From positions 434,001 to 498,000 of the forward strand of contig NZ_JOFL01000006.1 of NCBI RefSeq assembly GCF_000719265.1: DNA of 64,000 bases, written 5' to 3'. The notes beneath the pieces are model-generated. The model ran no database searches. It saw nothing but the letters and a program-made list of their open reading frames with translations, and was not told the origin of the DNA. This document shows, piece after piece, positions 8,039-18,047 of the stretch. The translations under genes were made by a program, and so were the position numbers. Origin of the DNA: Streptomyces roseoverticillatus (GTDB lineage: Bacteria; Actinomycetota; Actinomycetes; Streptomycetales; Streptomycetaceae). Within the stretch, counting starts at the first letter, position 1, and every line of letters starts with the position of its first letter.

Positions 8039-11000
8039 ATGTCGGCTTCGGAAGCAGAACCGATTGCGATCATCGGGATCGGCTGCCGGTTCCCGGGCGG
8101 GGTGGATTCGCCGGGCGGGTTGTGGCGGCTGGCGGCGGAGGGGCGGCAGACGGCGGGGCCGGTGCCGGCCGGCCGGTGGGATGCGGCGCGGCTCGCGGCC
8201 TTGCATGATCCCGGGCTTCAGGCTCCGGCGGCTGTCGGCTGTTTCCTTGAGGGGGATGTGTGGGCGTGGGAGCCGGAGGCGTTCTCCATCGCGCCGGTGG
8301 AGCGGGAGTGGGTGGATCCGCAGTCGCGGGTGATGATGGAGGTCGCCTGGGAGGCGGTGGAGCACGCGGGCATCCCGGTGGACCGGCTGCGTGGCTCGCG
8401 TACTGGGGTGTACATGGGCACCTATGCTCCGGACAATCTCTTCCGTGAGGCACGGCCGGTCGAGGACGCCCCCAACAGCGCGTATCTGTTCGGGAATTAC
8501 ACGGCCGGTACGGCGGGCCGGGTGGCGTTCGCGATGGATCTGCGCGGCCCGGTGATGGTGGTCAGCACCCACTGCTCCTCCAGTCTGGTGGCGCTGGATA
8601 CGGCGTGCGGGGCGCTGACCTTGGGCGAGTGCGATATGGCGCTGGCCGGCGGGGTGCTACTGATGCTCGCGCCGCAGACCCAATACTTCGAGGCCCCACT
8701 GCTGCTGTCACAGCGGGGAGCTTGTCATGCCTTCGATGCGCGCGCTGACGGGTATGTGCGGGGCGAGGGCGCCGGCGCAGTGTTCCTCAAACGCCTGGCG
8801 GACGCGCGACGCGATGGGGACCGGGTGCTCGCGGTGATCCGCGGCAGCGCGGTCAACAACGACGGGCAGGCCACGCGGCTCACCGCCCCTTCCACGCAGA
8901 TGCAACAGCAACTGTTCCGGGAGGCCGTCCACAAGGCGGGTATCGATCCGGGTGAGGTGGGGCTGGTGGAGGCGCACGGTCCGGGCACCGGGGTGGGCGA
9001 TCCGGTCGAGTACACCTCCATCAACGCCGTCTACGGCCAGGGCAAGGGCCGCTGCGCCCTGGGGTCCGTCAAGACGAACATCGGGCATTCAGAGCCGGTG
9101 TCAGGCATCGCCGGGGTCATCAAGGCGGTGGAGTGCCTGCGTCGCGGCGTGATCCCGCCCAACCAGAATTTCGACGCATGGAACCCGGGCATCGACCGGG
9201 CCGAGACCTCCCGGCTGTTCGTGCCGACCGAGCTGACCCGCTGGCCGGTTCCCGGCACCGGCCGACTGGCCGCGGTCTGTTCCTACGGGGTGAGCGGAAC
9301 CAACGCCCATGTGGTGCTGGAGAAGGCGCCTGCCGCGCACGGGCGGCGTGACAAGGGCAGGAAGCTGCAGCCGGCTGTCGGCGAGAAGCGGTTGTTCCTG
9401 CTGTCGGGCAATTCGCCGCAGTCCCTGACCGAGGCAGCCACGCGCCTGGCCGAGTGGATGGACGGCCAGGGGGCGACGGCGGAGCTCCGCGATGTGGCGC
9501 ACACCCTCGCCCTGCGCCGCTCCCACAGCGACCACCGTCTCGGCATTGTTGCCAACACTGCCGGTCAGCTGGTTGAGCGGGCCCGGGCTTTCGCCGCCGG
9601 GGAAGGCCCGGACGGGGTGGTCGCCGGAACGCCGGTCCTGCCGCCGGGACACATAGGGCCGGTGTTCGTCTTCACTGGGCAGGGATCGCAGTATCCCGGC
9701 ATGTGTCAGGGACTGCTCGCCGACGAACCGGTATTCGCCGCAGCGATCGACGAGCTGGAGCCACTGATCCACACGGAGTCAGGTTTCTCCTTGCGGGAGA
9801 TGATCCTGGAACCCGCGGGGCTGGTCGGGGTGGACCGGATCCAGCCCACCTTGTTCGGGGTGCAGGTGGCGCTGGCGGCGTTGTGGCGGTCCTGGGCCGT
9901 TGAGCCGGCCGCGGTCATCGGCCAGTCCCTCGGCGAGGTCGCCGCGGCCGTCGTCGCCGGCGTGCTCACCCCATTGGACGGCGCAAAGGTGATCTGCCGC
10001 CGGGCGACCCTGCTGGCCCGGATCGCCCACGGGGCGATGGCCTCGGTGATGCTCAGCGCGAGCGACACCCAGGCCGCCATCGACGCGGCCGGCGCCGACG
10101 GAGTCTCCCTCGGCGTGCTCACCGCACCGTGCACCACCGTCATCTCAGGCGACGCGGCACAGGTCCGTGCCCTGGTCGAAGGGTGGAATGTGGCCGGCAC
10201 GGTGGCCCGGATGGTCGACGTCGACGTCGCCTCGCACTCCGCGCAGGTCGACCCCATCATCGACGAACTGCACACCGTTCTCGGCGACCTGCCAGCCAAC
10301 CGCCCGCAGGACACGGTGTTCTTCTCCACCGTCAGTGACGATCCCCGCGATCCCGGCTCGCTGGACGCCTCGTACTGGGTGCACAACCAGCGCGACACCG
10401 TGCACTTCCAACGGGCGGTGACCGCGGCGCTGGAGGACGGGCACCGGCTGTTCATCGAGTGCACAGCCCACCCGCTCGCCGCACGCCCCATCGCTGACAT
10501 CGCCGCCGAAGCCGGTATCCCGGACGCGGTGGCCGTGGGCAGCCTGCACCGCGGCATGGAGGACCAGGAAGCATTCCTGACCCACCTGGCCACCGCGCAC
10601 AGCGCCGACTACGGCGGGATCGACTTCGCCACCCGCTACGGGGACGGCGAACTGGCCGAGGTCCCGGGAACGGCATGGAACCGCACTCGCCACGGCGGCG
10701 ACCAAGCACCGTACGCCCTCATCGCCCCGCACCTGCCCGCAGCTGCCCAGCACCCGCTGCTCGGCGGCCACGTGACCGACCCCGACCACCCCGACCGGCA
10801 CCTGTGGCAGACCCCGATCAGCCCCAAACGGCTGCCCTGGCTCGGCGACCACCAGGTCGCCGACACCCCGGTCCTGCCCGGCACCGGACTCGCCGAGATG
10901 CTCCTTGCCGGCGGCACGCACGTCTTCGGCACTGGCCGCATCGCGCTGAGCGACCTGCGCATCGACGCGCCGCTGGTCCTGGACCCGGAACCCGAGGTCA

Positions 11001-13333
11001 TCACCCGCCTCGAACGAGCATCGGACCACGCACGAGCCGAGGTCCTCACCTGCACCCCAGACGGCATCGTGGTGCACGCCCGAGCTACCGTCCGGCCCCT
11101 GCCTGACCAGGAGATGCCCCCCATGCTGGATGCGGACCTGCTGCCCTCTGCCCAGTGGGCCGACTCCGATCCCGCCGACCTGCACCGGCACTTCCGCGAA
11201 CACCACCAGGTCTTCCACGGCCCCGCCTTCACCGCCATCGACCGCATCCAAATCCACCCCGACCACGGCCGCGCCACCGCCCGGCTGCACATCGCCGACT
11301 GCGCCCGCGTCTCGGCCTGGCGGATGGCGCTGCACCCCGCCCTCGCGGACGAGTTCGTCCAGACCGCCGTGGCCGCCTGGCTCGACTTCTGCCCCACCAG
11401 CCCCGGCCCCGTGGTTGTCGCCGGATTCGACGAGATCCGGCTGTACGGGCCCACCGCACACGCCCGCCTCGCCTGCATCGAAATCCACCACGCCGACGAC
11501 CTCGCCTGCATCGCCTCCGGACAGCTCGCCACCGACGACGGCGCCGTCGTCGCCGAACTCCGCGGCCTGCGCCTGACGAACATCACCCCACCCGAACAGC
11601 GCTACACCGCCCGGCTCTCCCATCTGGCCTGGTTGCCCGAGCCCCCCGTCCCGGTGCCACAGGCCAGCGATCAGCAATGGCTCATCGTCGGCCCCGAGGA
11701 CACCCCGTGGGCCGGACGGCTCGGCCGCCTGCTCGGCAAGAAGACGGCGGGCAGCCGCCGGCTTGCCCATCCGGGTGACCGTCCGCTGGATGTCCAGCAG
11801 CTGGCCCAGGCCCTCGACGCCGAGACCGAACCGCCGTGCACTCATGTCCTGCTCGTCCTGGGCCGTCACGACATCGCCCCCACCCCGACAGCCGCCCGCG
11901 CCGCCGTACAGCGCACCCTGGCCGTCCTCACCCATCTGGCCGGGCGGGAGACGCCGCCGAGACTGTGGGTGATGTGGCGGGGCGACACCCCGATGGCCGC
12001 CGCCGGGGTGCGCGGACTCCTGCGGACCGCAGCCTTCGAACACCCCGAACTTCATCCCAGCAGCCTGGAGGTGGCCGGGGACACCCCGCTGGAGGCGGTT
12101 CTGGCCGATCTCCTCGCCGATGACCAGCCGATCACCGAGATCGCCTGGCGGCACGGGGTCCGCTACCTGGCCCGTCTGCAGCCGGGCCCCGGCCCTGCCG
12201 CGGACGGCCTGCCCGATCCGGTCAGGGCGGAGGGGAGCTATCTGGTCACCGGCGGCCTCGGCGGTCTGGGCCTGCTGACCGCGCGCCGGTTCGCCGAAAA
12301 GGGCGCCCGCCGCATCGTGGTCTGCGGCCGCAGCGCCCCTACCGAGGCCGCCGCACGAGTACTGGGAGATCTGCGCACCACGACCGGTTGCGCGATGGAG
12401 GTGGTGCGCGGCGACATCGCCGACCTCGACACCGTCCAGGAGGCGCTGAAGGCGGCCACCGACGGCGGTGTCCCGCTGCTCGGCATCGTGCACGCGGCCG
12501 GCGTCGTCGAGGACGCCACCCTCGCCAACCTCGACCCGGCCCTGCTGGAGCGGGTCTGGCGTGGCAAGACCGAAGGCGCCTGGGCCCTGCACCAGGCCAC
12601 CCTCGACCTGGAGCTGGACTTCTTCGTTGTCTATTCCTCCCTCGCCTCTCTGATCGGCTCCCCCGGCCAGGGCGCCTACGCTGCCGCCAACGCCTACCTC
12701 GACGCCCTCACCGCCCACCGGCAGAGCCAGGGCCTTGCGGCTACCGGCATCCACTGGGGCGCCTTCAGCCAGGTCGGCCGCGGCCAGCACCTCGCCCGAC
12801 AAGGGTTCGTGCTCATCAACCCCGCCGACGGCATGGACGCCCTCGAAAGGATCCTCACCGAAGGCCACCGCCGGATCGCCTACAACCCCATCGACCCCGC
12901 CCAGTGGACCGCCCCCTACCCGGCCCTGCGCCACTCCACCCTCCTGGCCCACCTGCTCGCCGACACCCCCACCGCCGACACCAGCGACTCCCCCGTACGC
13001 GACGAACTCCTCGCCGCCGGCAGCGAGACGGAACGCCACCGGATCCTGGAGGACTTCATCACCGGCCAGATCCGCGAACTCCTCGGCAACACCACCCGCC
13101 ACATCGGACCCCACACCAGCCTCGTCCTCCTCGGCCTCGACTCCCTCGGCGCCGTCCAGCTCCAACAACGCATCCAGCACACCCTCAAGACCGAGGTGAA
13201 GCCAGGCGTCATCTGGGTCAAACCCACCCCCGCAGCCCTGGCCGACTGGCTCCTGAACGAGATGGGCCTCGCTGGACCACTGGAGCATGCCGGATCGGCT
13301 CCGGGCTCCGCCGCCAAGGAGGGGATCAGGTGA
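8039..13333 (+). CDS. Single-module type I polyketide synthase (KS-AT-DH-KR-ACP)
   Basis: A 1764-residue synthase. KS, residues 7-430: catalytic Cys179 in STHCSSS, His313 in EAHGPGTG, His350 in NIGHSEP. AT, about 540-850: Ser630 in GQSLGE and a VASH signature at 730-733. DH, about 890-1190: catalytic His in [13 protein letters not shown], where Asp replaces the usual Gly, and Asp in LADEFVQ. KR, about 1400-1600: TGGLGGLG cofactor site, YSS and YAAANAY. ACP, about 1665-1740: phosphopantetheine serine in LGLDSLGA. There is no ER or thioesterase. One extension module standing alone suggests iterative use and a partly reduced, unsaturated chain. The KS departs from the common DTACSSS and VEAHGTGT motifs. 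It is the only intact synthase in the transposon, 12 bp after the small gene at 7826. Confidence 0.93.
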   Translation: MSASEAEPIAIIGIGCRFPGGVDSPGGLWRLAAEGRQTAGPVPAGRWDAARLAALHDPGLQAPAAVGCFLEGDVWAWEPEAFSIAPVEREWVDPQSRVMMEVAWEAVEHAGIPVDRLRGSRTGVYMGTYAPDNLFREARPVEDAPNSAYLFGNYTAGTAGRVAFAMDLRGPVMVVSTHCSSSLVALDTACGALTLGECDMALAGGVLLMLAPQTQYFEAPLLLSQRGACHAFDARADGYVRGEGAGAVFLKRLADARRDGDRVLAVIRGSAVNNDGQATRLTAPSTQMQQQLFREAVHKAGIDPGEVGLVEAHGPGTGVGDPVEYTSINAVYGQGKGRCALGSVKTNIGHSEPVSGIAGVIKAVECLRRGVIPPNQNFDAWNPGIDRAETSRLFVPTELTRWPVPGTGRLAAVCSYGVSGTNAHVVLEKAPAAHGRRDKGRKLQPAVGEKRLFLLSGNSPQSLTEAATRLAEWMDGQGATAELRDVAHTLALRRSHSDHRLGIVANTAGQLVERARAFAAGEGPDGVVAGTPVLPPGHIGPVFVFTGQGSQYPGMCQGLLADEPVFAAAIDELEPLIHTESGFSLREMILEPAGLVGVDRIQPTLFGVQVALAALWRSWAVEPAAVIGQSLGEVAAAVVAGVLTPLDGAKVICRRATLLARIAHGAMASVMLSASDTQAAIDAAGADGVSLGVLTAPCTTVISGDAAQVRALVEGWNVAGTVARMVDVDVASHSAQVDPIIDELHTVLGDLPANRPQDTVFFSTVSDDPRDPGSLDASYWVHNQRDTVHFQRAVTAALEDGHRLFIECTAHPLAARPIADIAAEAGIPDAVAVGSLHRGMEDQEAFLTHLATAHSADYGGIDFATRYGDGELAEVPGTAWNRTRHGGDQAPYALIAPHLPAAAQHPLLGGHVTDPDHPDRHLWQTPISPKRLPWLGDHQVADTPVLPGTGLAEMLLAGGTHVFGTGRIALSDLRIDAPLVLDPEPEVITRLERASDHARAEVLTCTPDGIVVHARATVRPLPDQEMPPMLDADLLPSAQWADSDPADLHRHFREHHQVFHGPAFTAIDRIQIHPDHGRATARLHIADCARVSAWRMALHPALADEFVQTAVAAWLDFCPTSPGPVVVAGFDEIRLYGPTAHARLACIEIHHADDLACIASGQLATDDGAVVAELRGLRLTNITPPEQRYTARLSHLAWLPEPPVPVPQASDQQWLIVGPEDTPWAGRLGRLLGKKTAGSRRLAHPGDRPLDVQQLAQALDAETEPPCTHVLLVLGRHDIAPTPTAARAAVQRTLAVLTHLAGRETPPRLWVMWRGDTPMAAAGVRGLLRTAAFEHPELHPSSLEVAGDTPLEAVLADLLADDQPITEIAWRHGVRYLARLQPGPGPAADGLPDPVRAEGSYLVTGGLGGLGLLTARRFAEKGARRIVVCGRSAPTEAAARVLGDLRTTTGCAMEVVRGDIADLDTVQEALKAATDGGVPLLGIVHAAGVVEDATLANLDPALLERVWRGKTEGAWALHQATLDLELDFFVVYSSLASLIGSPGQGAYAAANAYLDALTAHRQSQGLAATGIHWGAFSQVGRGQHLARQGFVLINPADGMDALERILTEGHRRIAYNPIDPAQWTAPYPALRHSTLLAHLLADTPTADTSDSPVRDELLAAGSETERHRILEDFITGQIRELLGNTTRHIGPHTSLVLLGLDSLGAVQLQQRIQHTLKTEVKPGVIWVKPTPAALADWLLNEMGLAGPLEHAGSAPGSAAKEGIR

Positions 13334-13539
13334 TGCGCCCGGAGCAAACAGGCACAGGCCGGGGTGGTGACGTCAGGGTGGCGCCTGAACATCACACCGG
13401 TGACCTGGTGGGCCACCATCGCGCTGGCCCTGGCCGGGGCCTGCCCAGCCAACGGTCTAACTCATCCGATGACCAGGACACCTTCCCCACAGCCGTCCAC
13501 TCTGCCGGATACCGCGGGATCGACTGTGCCTCGCGCCGT

Positions 13540-13713
13540 GGCACCGGCGCACTCGGTTCGCCTGGACAAGCCGCCTACGCCGCCGCCAACGCGTTCCTGG
13601 ACACCCTGGTCGTGTGGCGGCACGCCCAAGGGTTGGCCGCGACCGCAATCCACTGGGTTCCATGGAGCCCAGTCGGACACGGACGACACCCCGCCAAGAA
13701 GGCGTCCTGGGTA
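13540..13713 (+). pseudogene. Fragment of a second polyketide synthase (KR domain)
   Basis: Translation from 13549 gives [20 protein letters not shown] and then [20 protein letters not shown], which matches the end of the KR domain of the intact synthase ([17 protein letters not shown], then [13 protein letters not shown]). Nothing else of this copy survives. The fragment runs directly into the oxidoreductase fragment at 13701. Confidence 0.8.
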
Positions 13714-13874
13714 CCACTACCAGCGGAATCGTCACAGCCAGCGCGATATTGGGCCGCGACCTGTACTCCGAAGTCCGCTGCGGCCGGGTCTTCGCGGACC
13801 TGGCCCGACTCACCGCGATCGAATCTTCCTGGGATCCGCTGACAGCGTCACGGCGGCTCGGTCGGGGCGCATGA
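13701..13874 (+). pseudogene. C-terminal fragment of a second RetSat-like oxidoreductase
   Basis: In the frame from 13701 the DNA reads [20 protein letters not shown] and continues to a stop at 13872-13874. It corresponds to the last 58 or so residues of the intact oxidoreductase at 18048 ([20 protein letters not shown], then RVFADPARLT and DPLHASRRLG). Its 5' end is joined to the KR fragment of another gene, so the junction near 13700 marks a deletion that fused two distant genes of a former second cluster copy. Confidence 0.85.
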
Positions 13875-13924
13875 CCATTCTCGGCAACAGCCGCCATGCA
13901 CGAAGAAAACCGGAGGCGAACCAA

Positions 13925-14680
13925 ATGAATGAAAACAGGACACTACGGTGGGCGGGGCTGTGCGGGGCAGCGGTGCTCCCACCCACCATCGTCATTCTGG
14001 CGCTGAACGATTTCCCCTACCCGGACGACACCCTGCCGGGCCAGGCGTATTGGGACTACATGATGCCCCATTACACGGCGGAGGTTGGGGGGATCATCTG
14101 GATCTACACCGTCGCCAGCGCCCTGCTCTTCACCCTGCTGTTGGCGCGGGCCTACCACCTGCGGGCTGGCCACACGACAGCAACCGGTATCGCGATGAGC
14201 GGGTGCATGATCGCGTTCGTCTCCAACACCTTCATGAACTGCACCGCCTACATGGTGCCGACGATGATGGCGCGCGGGCTGCCGTCATTCGGCACAGAAG
14301 CCGACCTCCAGCTGTTCACCTACTCGTGGAACTTCACACAGTTGGGCAATGCAGTGAGCACGTCCCTGCTCGCGATCGTCTGGGGCGCGATATTCATTGC
14401 CAACCGGAGCCATCCGATCCTGCCGCGGTGGCTAGGCCACTGGGGAGCCGGACTCGCGGTCGTGGTCAACGTCATTTCCCCGGTCTTCGTACTGCTGCCC
14501 ACCGGCCCGTGGTCGCCGAGCTCCCTCTTCCACTTCCTGATGCAAGGGGGACCGACCTGGGGTTGGATCACCGCTGCGGGAATCTACCTGCTCCTGCGGA
14601 AAGCGCCGACCGCCCACGCCGAGTCAAACCCGACTGACCACACACAGCCGCACCGTATCGAGAAGGGAAGCAACGGGTGA
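13925..14680 (+). CDS. Integral membrane protein of unknown function
   Basis: A 251-residue protein with about six or seven hydrophobic segments (roughly residues 9-28, 55-78, 90-112, 130-155, 170-192, 205-222), a DFPYPDDTLPGQAYWDY loop after the first one, and a hydrophilic tail. No family is assigned with confidence; the layout resembles DUF4386-like membrane proteins. The ATG at 13925 is preferred over upstream frames that belong to the pseudogene zone. The stop overlaps the next reading frame (GTGA at 14677-14680), as in an operon. It may help transport or modify the polyketide. Confidence 0.68.
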   Translation: MNENRTLRWAGLCGAAVLPPTIVILALNDFPYPDDTLPGQAYWDYMMPHYTAEVGGIIWIYTVASALLFTLLLARAYHLRAGHTTATGIAMSGCMIAFVSNTFMNCTAYMVPTMMARGLPSFGTEADLQLFTYSWNFTQLGNAVSTSLLAIVWGAIFIANRSHPILPRWLGHWGAGLAVVVNVISPVFVLLPTGPWSPSSLFHFLMQGGPTWGWITAAGIYLLLRKAPTAHAESNPTDHTQPHRIEKGSNG

Positions 14681-15112
14681 GTCGCGCGACGTTGAAGATA
14701 TCTACCGGCACTTATACGCGCAGCGCGATCGTACTCGGTGCGGGGGCGGCGGGATTGGCGGCAGCGGGCGCACTGGCCGAGTACTCGGACTGCAGCTGGA
14801 ACTTCATCCGGCGCGCTCCGCTGACGCAAGGGGGTGTCGCGGAACCGGCATTCGCCAGGGACGGTATGCCGCATACAAACCTGGAGCGGGACAGCCCTAC
14901 GGGCATGCCGATTGTGTGGGTGAGTGGCCCGACTGGTTTCGTTCGAGTTTTCCCGTGGGCGGGCACCAAGGTTCCGGTTCGGATGACGGTGGATCACTAC
15001 GGCCAGCATATGCATTTAGGTGTACCGAGGAGGTCGCGGTCGTGGAGGGCCGTGATAATCGCTGTTTTCCGGTTGGTCTACAGGACAATGATCGCCGAGT
15101 GGGAGGCTTGTG
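14677..15112 (+). pseudogene. Decayed FAD monooxygenase start plus decayed small protein
   Basis: The open frame from 14677 first gives an FAD-binding start (SAIVLGAGAAGLAAAGALAE), then garbled sequence with GMPHTNLERD, recalling the GCHTHALQARG region of the intact monooxygenase at 15113. From about 14930 it reads FVRVFPWAGTKVPVRMTVDH, related to the small protein at 7826. Further matches need two frame changes: VAVVEGRDN in one frame, then AVFRLVYRTMIAEW in the first. The zone is best read as the remains of a duplicate monooxygenase and a duplicate small gene fused by deletions. A product of up to 155 residues could be made but is unlikely to work. Confidence 0.75.
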
Positions 15113-16627
15113 ATGTCTCCATCGAACGGTTCCACCGGCGCTGATCCGGGCAATGCGGTCGTGATCGGTGCGGGTGTCGCGGGGCTTCTGGCCGCGCGTG
15201 TGCTCAGCGGCGCCTTCGAGCGTGTCACCCTGGTGGAACGTGACCGTTTGCCTGCAGTTCCGCGGCCACGTAGGGGGGTGCCCCAGGGCTGCCATACTCA
15301 TGCCCTGCAGGCGCGGGGCCTTCAGGCGTTGGAGGAGTTGCTTCCCGGCCTCTCGCGGGAGCTGGCGGCGCACGGGGCGCCGCTGGTGGATTTCTGCCGG
15401 GACTCGCGGTTCCAGCTGCCGCACAGGGTGCTGTCGGTGATGGAGTCCGGCATTCTCATCCAGCCGGTCAGCCGCCCGCTGCTCGAAGCCGCCGTCCGCC
15501 ACCGTGTCCTGGGGCTTGGCAACGTCGTCCTGCGTGAGGAACGCACCGCCACCGGCCTGCTCACGGACGGCGCGGGCCGCCGGGTGACTGGGGTCCGCCT
15601 CACCCGGCGGGCCCGGCGGCCTCGTGAGGCCGCCGAGGAAACACTGACGGCCGACCTGGTTGCCGATGCGTCCGGCCGCAGCTCGCACCTGCCCGACTGG
15701 CTCCTCTCCCACGGCCTGCCGCGTGTCGCGGAGACGAGAATCGATGCCCGCGTCGGCTATGCCACCCGCTCCTACCGCACCACTCCCGACGCCCCGGCCC
15801 CCTGGCGTGCCCTCTTCGAAACCCCGCAGGCCCCCCACAGCCCCCGGGGCGCCTTCGCCCTCCGCATCGAGGACAACCGCCTGCTCGTGACCTTGCACGG
15901 TGCGGGCGGCGACCACCCGCCCGTCGGCGAACAGGGCTTCGACACCTTCATGAAATCCCTGTCCAGCGACCTGTACGACACCGTGCGCCAGCTCCGCCCG
16001 GACTCCCCGATCAGGCGCTACGCCCGCACCGCCAACCGCCGCCTGCACTACCACCGCCTCACGCCCTGGCCCCAACAGCTCATCGTGCTCGGCGACGCCG
16101 CCTGCACCTTCAACCCCGTCTACGCCCAGGGCATGACCGTCGCCGCGCTCGAAGCCCTCGCGCTGCGCGACCTCCTCGCACAGCGCACCGGTCCGCCGCC
16201 ACCGGATTTGGCCCGCCGGTTCCAGCGCCGGCTCGCCCACCTCACCACCTGGCCCTGGCTCCTGGCCACCGTGTCCGACCACGCCTGGCAGACCAACAGA
16301 TCCCCGTCCCTCCTCACTCCCCTCTACCGCGCCAGCCAGTGGTACATGGACCAATGGCTACGCGGCGCGACACAGGACCCGGGCATGCTCTACGACCTCG
16401 CCAGGGTCACCAACATGCTGGCAGGGCCCGCGCCCCTGTTCCATCCCCGGCACATCATCCGTATCGGCCAGGGCGCTCTCACACCTCGACACGGCACAGC
16501 CCGCAGCACGGGCACAGCAGAAGCACATGCCGGTCAGCCGAGTTGTCGCGGCGCGCCGGGCGGCCACGCCACCGAGACCACCGAAGGCGCAGACCGACCG
16601 GAGCGGGAAGGCAGGACAGGCCGATGA
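15113..16627 (+). CDS. FAD-dependent monooxygenase / halogenase-like oxidoreductase
   Basis: A 504-residue flavoprotein of the geranylgeranyl-reductase/aromatic-hydroxylase type. It has the N-terminal Rossmann motif VIGAGVAGLLAARVL (about residues 14-28), then VERDRLP and RRGVPQGCHTHAL, VADASGR (about 182-188), and the second FAD motif VLGDAACTFNPVYAQGMTV (about 325-343). There is no WxWxIP motif, so halogenation is not supported. The GTG at 15110 and the ATG at 15113 are both possible; the GGGAGG at 15100-15105 fits the ATG. The gene overlaps the truncated oxidoreductase at 16624 by four bases. It likely oxidises the polyketide product. Confidence 0.85.
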   Translation: MSPSNGSTGADPGNAVVIGAGVAGLLAARVLSGAFERVTLVERDRLPAVPRPRRGVPQGCHTHALQARGLQALEELLPGLSRELAAHGAPLVDFCRDSRFQLPHRVLSVMESGILIQPVSRPLLEAAVRHRVLGLGNVVLREERTATGLLTDGAGRRVTGVRLTRRARRPREAAEETLTADLVADASGRSSHLPDWLLSHGLPRVAETRIDARVGYATRSYRTTPDAPAPWRALFETPQAPHSPRGAFALRIEDNRLLVTLHGAGGDHPPVGEQGFDTFMKSLSSDLYDTVRQLRPDSPIRRYARTANRRLHYHRLTPWPQQLIVLGDAACTFNPVYAQGMTVAALEALALRDLLAQRTGPPPPDLARRFQRRLAHLTTWPWLLATVSDHAWQTNRSPSLLTPLYRASQWYMDQWLRGATQDPGMLYDLARVTNMLAGPAPLFHPRHIIRIGQGALTPRHGTARSTGTAEAHAGQPSCRGAPGGHATETTEGADRPEREGRTGR

Positions 16628-16917
16628 CGGACTCACAGCACTGGGACGCCATCGTGGTGGGCTCCGGCCTGGCCGGGCTGACCGCAGCCGCATACCTGAC
16701 CGCCAACGGGATGCGCACTCTGGTGTTGGAGCAGTGGGAGGTGGCCGGGGGCTACTCCCACGTCCTCCGCCGCCGCGGCCAGTACGAATCCGACGTGGGA
16801 ATCCACTACATCGGGGACTGCGAGCCCGGCGGCACTACCCCAGCCGCCCTCATGCGGATTGCCGCCCAGCTCACCAGAGGGCGAAAAACGGCCCCTGCCC
16901 CACCAATAATGAGGTGA
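16624..16917 (+). pseudogene. N-terminal fragment of a RetSat-like oxidoreductase
   Basis: 97 codons encode an FAD-binding start (AIVVGSGLAGLTAAAYLTAN, GGYSHVLRRRGQY, HYIGDCEPGG) nearly identical to the first 82 residues of the intact gene at 18048; after that the sequence is unrelated and stops. It overlaps the monooxygenase stop (ATGA), which suggests the original gene order had the oxidoreductase directly after the monooxygenase. The remaining 130 bp before the next gene show no further coding signal. Confidence 0.82.
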
Positions 16918-17050
16918 TCATCGACCTCCTATCGCACTCGGAACAACACCAGGAATCATCCCGCCGTGGAAAGAATCAACATGGTTCAGCAACGCATGAC
17001 CCAACCCGCCACAACACTCCCGAACCTCAAACACCACAGTCAATAATCCC

Positions 17051-17983
17051 ATGGACGCCACGCCAACGACACTGAAGCCGACACCGAGGTGGCGCACACC
17101 AGTCATGGTGTGGGCCGTGATCGGGTCCTTCTTCCTGATCGCCGAGGTGTGGGTGATGGCCCGATGGGCCATTAACGGCGGGGGATGGTCCCCTACCTAC
17201 TCCAACGTGAGTACCACGTGGAAAGTGCTGCTATGGGCAGTCATGCTGATTACCATCGCCACGATCGTTTTCTATTTGACCTGGACGGTTATCCAGGTCA
17301 CGAAGCGACGCACCCTCACCATTGAGGCGATGCTGCTTTTCGGCTACTCCACCACGTTCTGGCTTATCCCGGTGATCAACTACACCGGAGAAAACATGAT
17401 CCAAAACAGGTACCTCATCAGTACCACCAGTTGGGGGCCGTACATGCCCGGGTGGCGCGGCCCGAACTCTGAGCCGCAACAGCTGTTCTCCTCGTGGTTT
17501 GGCCTCTGCTCAGCAATGGTGTACTTCGTCCCGACCCTCTGGCTCCTGCGGGTTGTCGTGCTGCGCCGATGGCCTCACCTGACTGGCCCGAAACTCGTCC
17601 TGGCCGCGGTCGTCGTCTCAATAGTCCTCAATCTCGTGCTTGAGCCCCTGATGATCTTGGGCTCCTACAGCTTCGTCAAGGCCGTACCCTGGCTAACCTT
17701 GTTCGCCGGGCACTGGTATCAATTCCCGGTCTACGAACTGATCACCACTGGTATCGCGTACGGTGCGGTACCCGGCCTGATGTGCTACTACCACCAGCAC
17801 CATCCTCGGGGCGCGCCCATCCTGCGCGGTGTCGAGCAGTTCCCCCGCGCCGCACGGCCGTGGATCGCGACGTTGTCCGCCACTGGCCTGGCCCAGGTCA
17901 TCATCCTGTTCTGGACAGCCAGCAACGCGGTCATCGCCCTCGCCGGAGTACCCCTCACCGGCATCCCCGCACGCCTGCGCTAG
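17051..17983 (+). CDS. AveC-like integral membrane protein (possible spirocyclase family)
   Basis: A 310-residue protein with about seven transmembrane segments (about residues 17-38, 58-84, 94-115, 150-175, 185-210, 222-250, 270-292). The layout and features such as NYTGENMIQNRY, GWRGPNSEPQQ and the late EFPVYE-like segment (YQFPVYELITTGIAYG) recall the AveC/MeiC spirocyclase family of macrolide clusters and its mycobacterial relatives. I assign this by pattern only. In AveC relatives the enzyme forms or dehydrates spiroketals in the polyketide. A location between polyketide tailoring genes is consistent. An unrelated membrane protein remains possible. Confidence 0.5.
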   Translation: MDATPTTLKPTPRWRTPVMVWAVIGSFFLIAEVWVMARWAINGGGWSPTYSNVSTTWKVLLWAVMLITIATIVFYLTWTVIQVTKRRTLTIEAMLLFGYSTTFWLIPVINYTGENMIQNRYLISTTSWGPYMPGWRGPNSEPQQLFSSWFGLCSAMVYFVPTLWLLRVVVLRRWPHLTGPKLVLAAVVVSIVLNLVLEPLMILGSYSFVKAVPWLTLFAGHWYQFPVYELITTGIAYGAVPGLMCYYHQHHPRGAPILRGVEQFPRAARPWIATLSATGLAQVIILFWTASNAVIALAGVPLTGIPARLR

Positions 17984-18047
17984 GACCAGCCATGCGTGAT
18001 CAGAGCAGCGGCGACGCCGCGCACCCGAACCGACACCAGGAGGCGCT

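Noticed and set aside
10145..13288. 1047-codon open frame on the minus strand
   Set aside because: Antisense to the polyketide synthase; Gly/Ala/Val-rich with no motif. A shadow frame.
15113..16627. Flavin-dependent halogenase
   Set aside because: The FAD motifs fit, but the WxWxIP motif of halogenases is absent.
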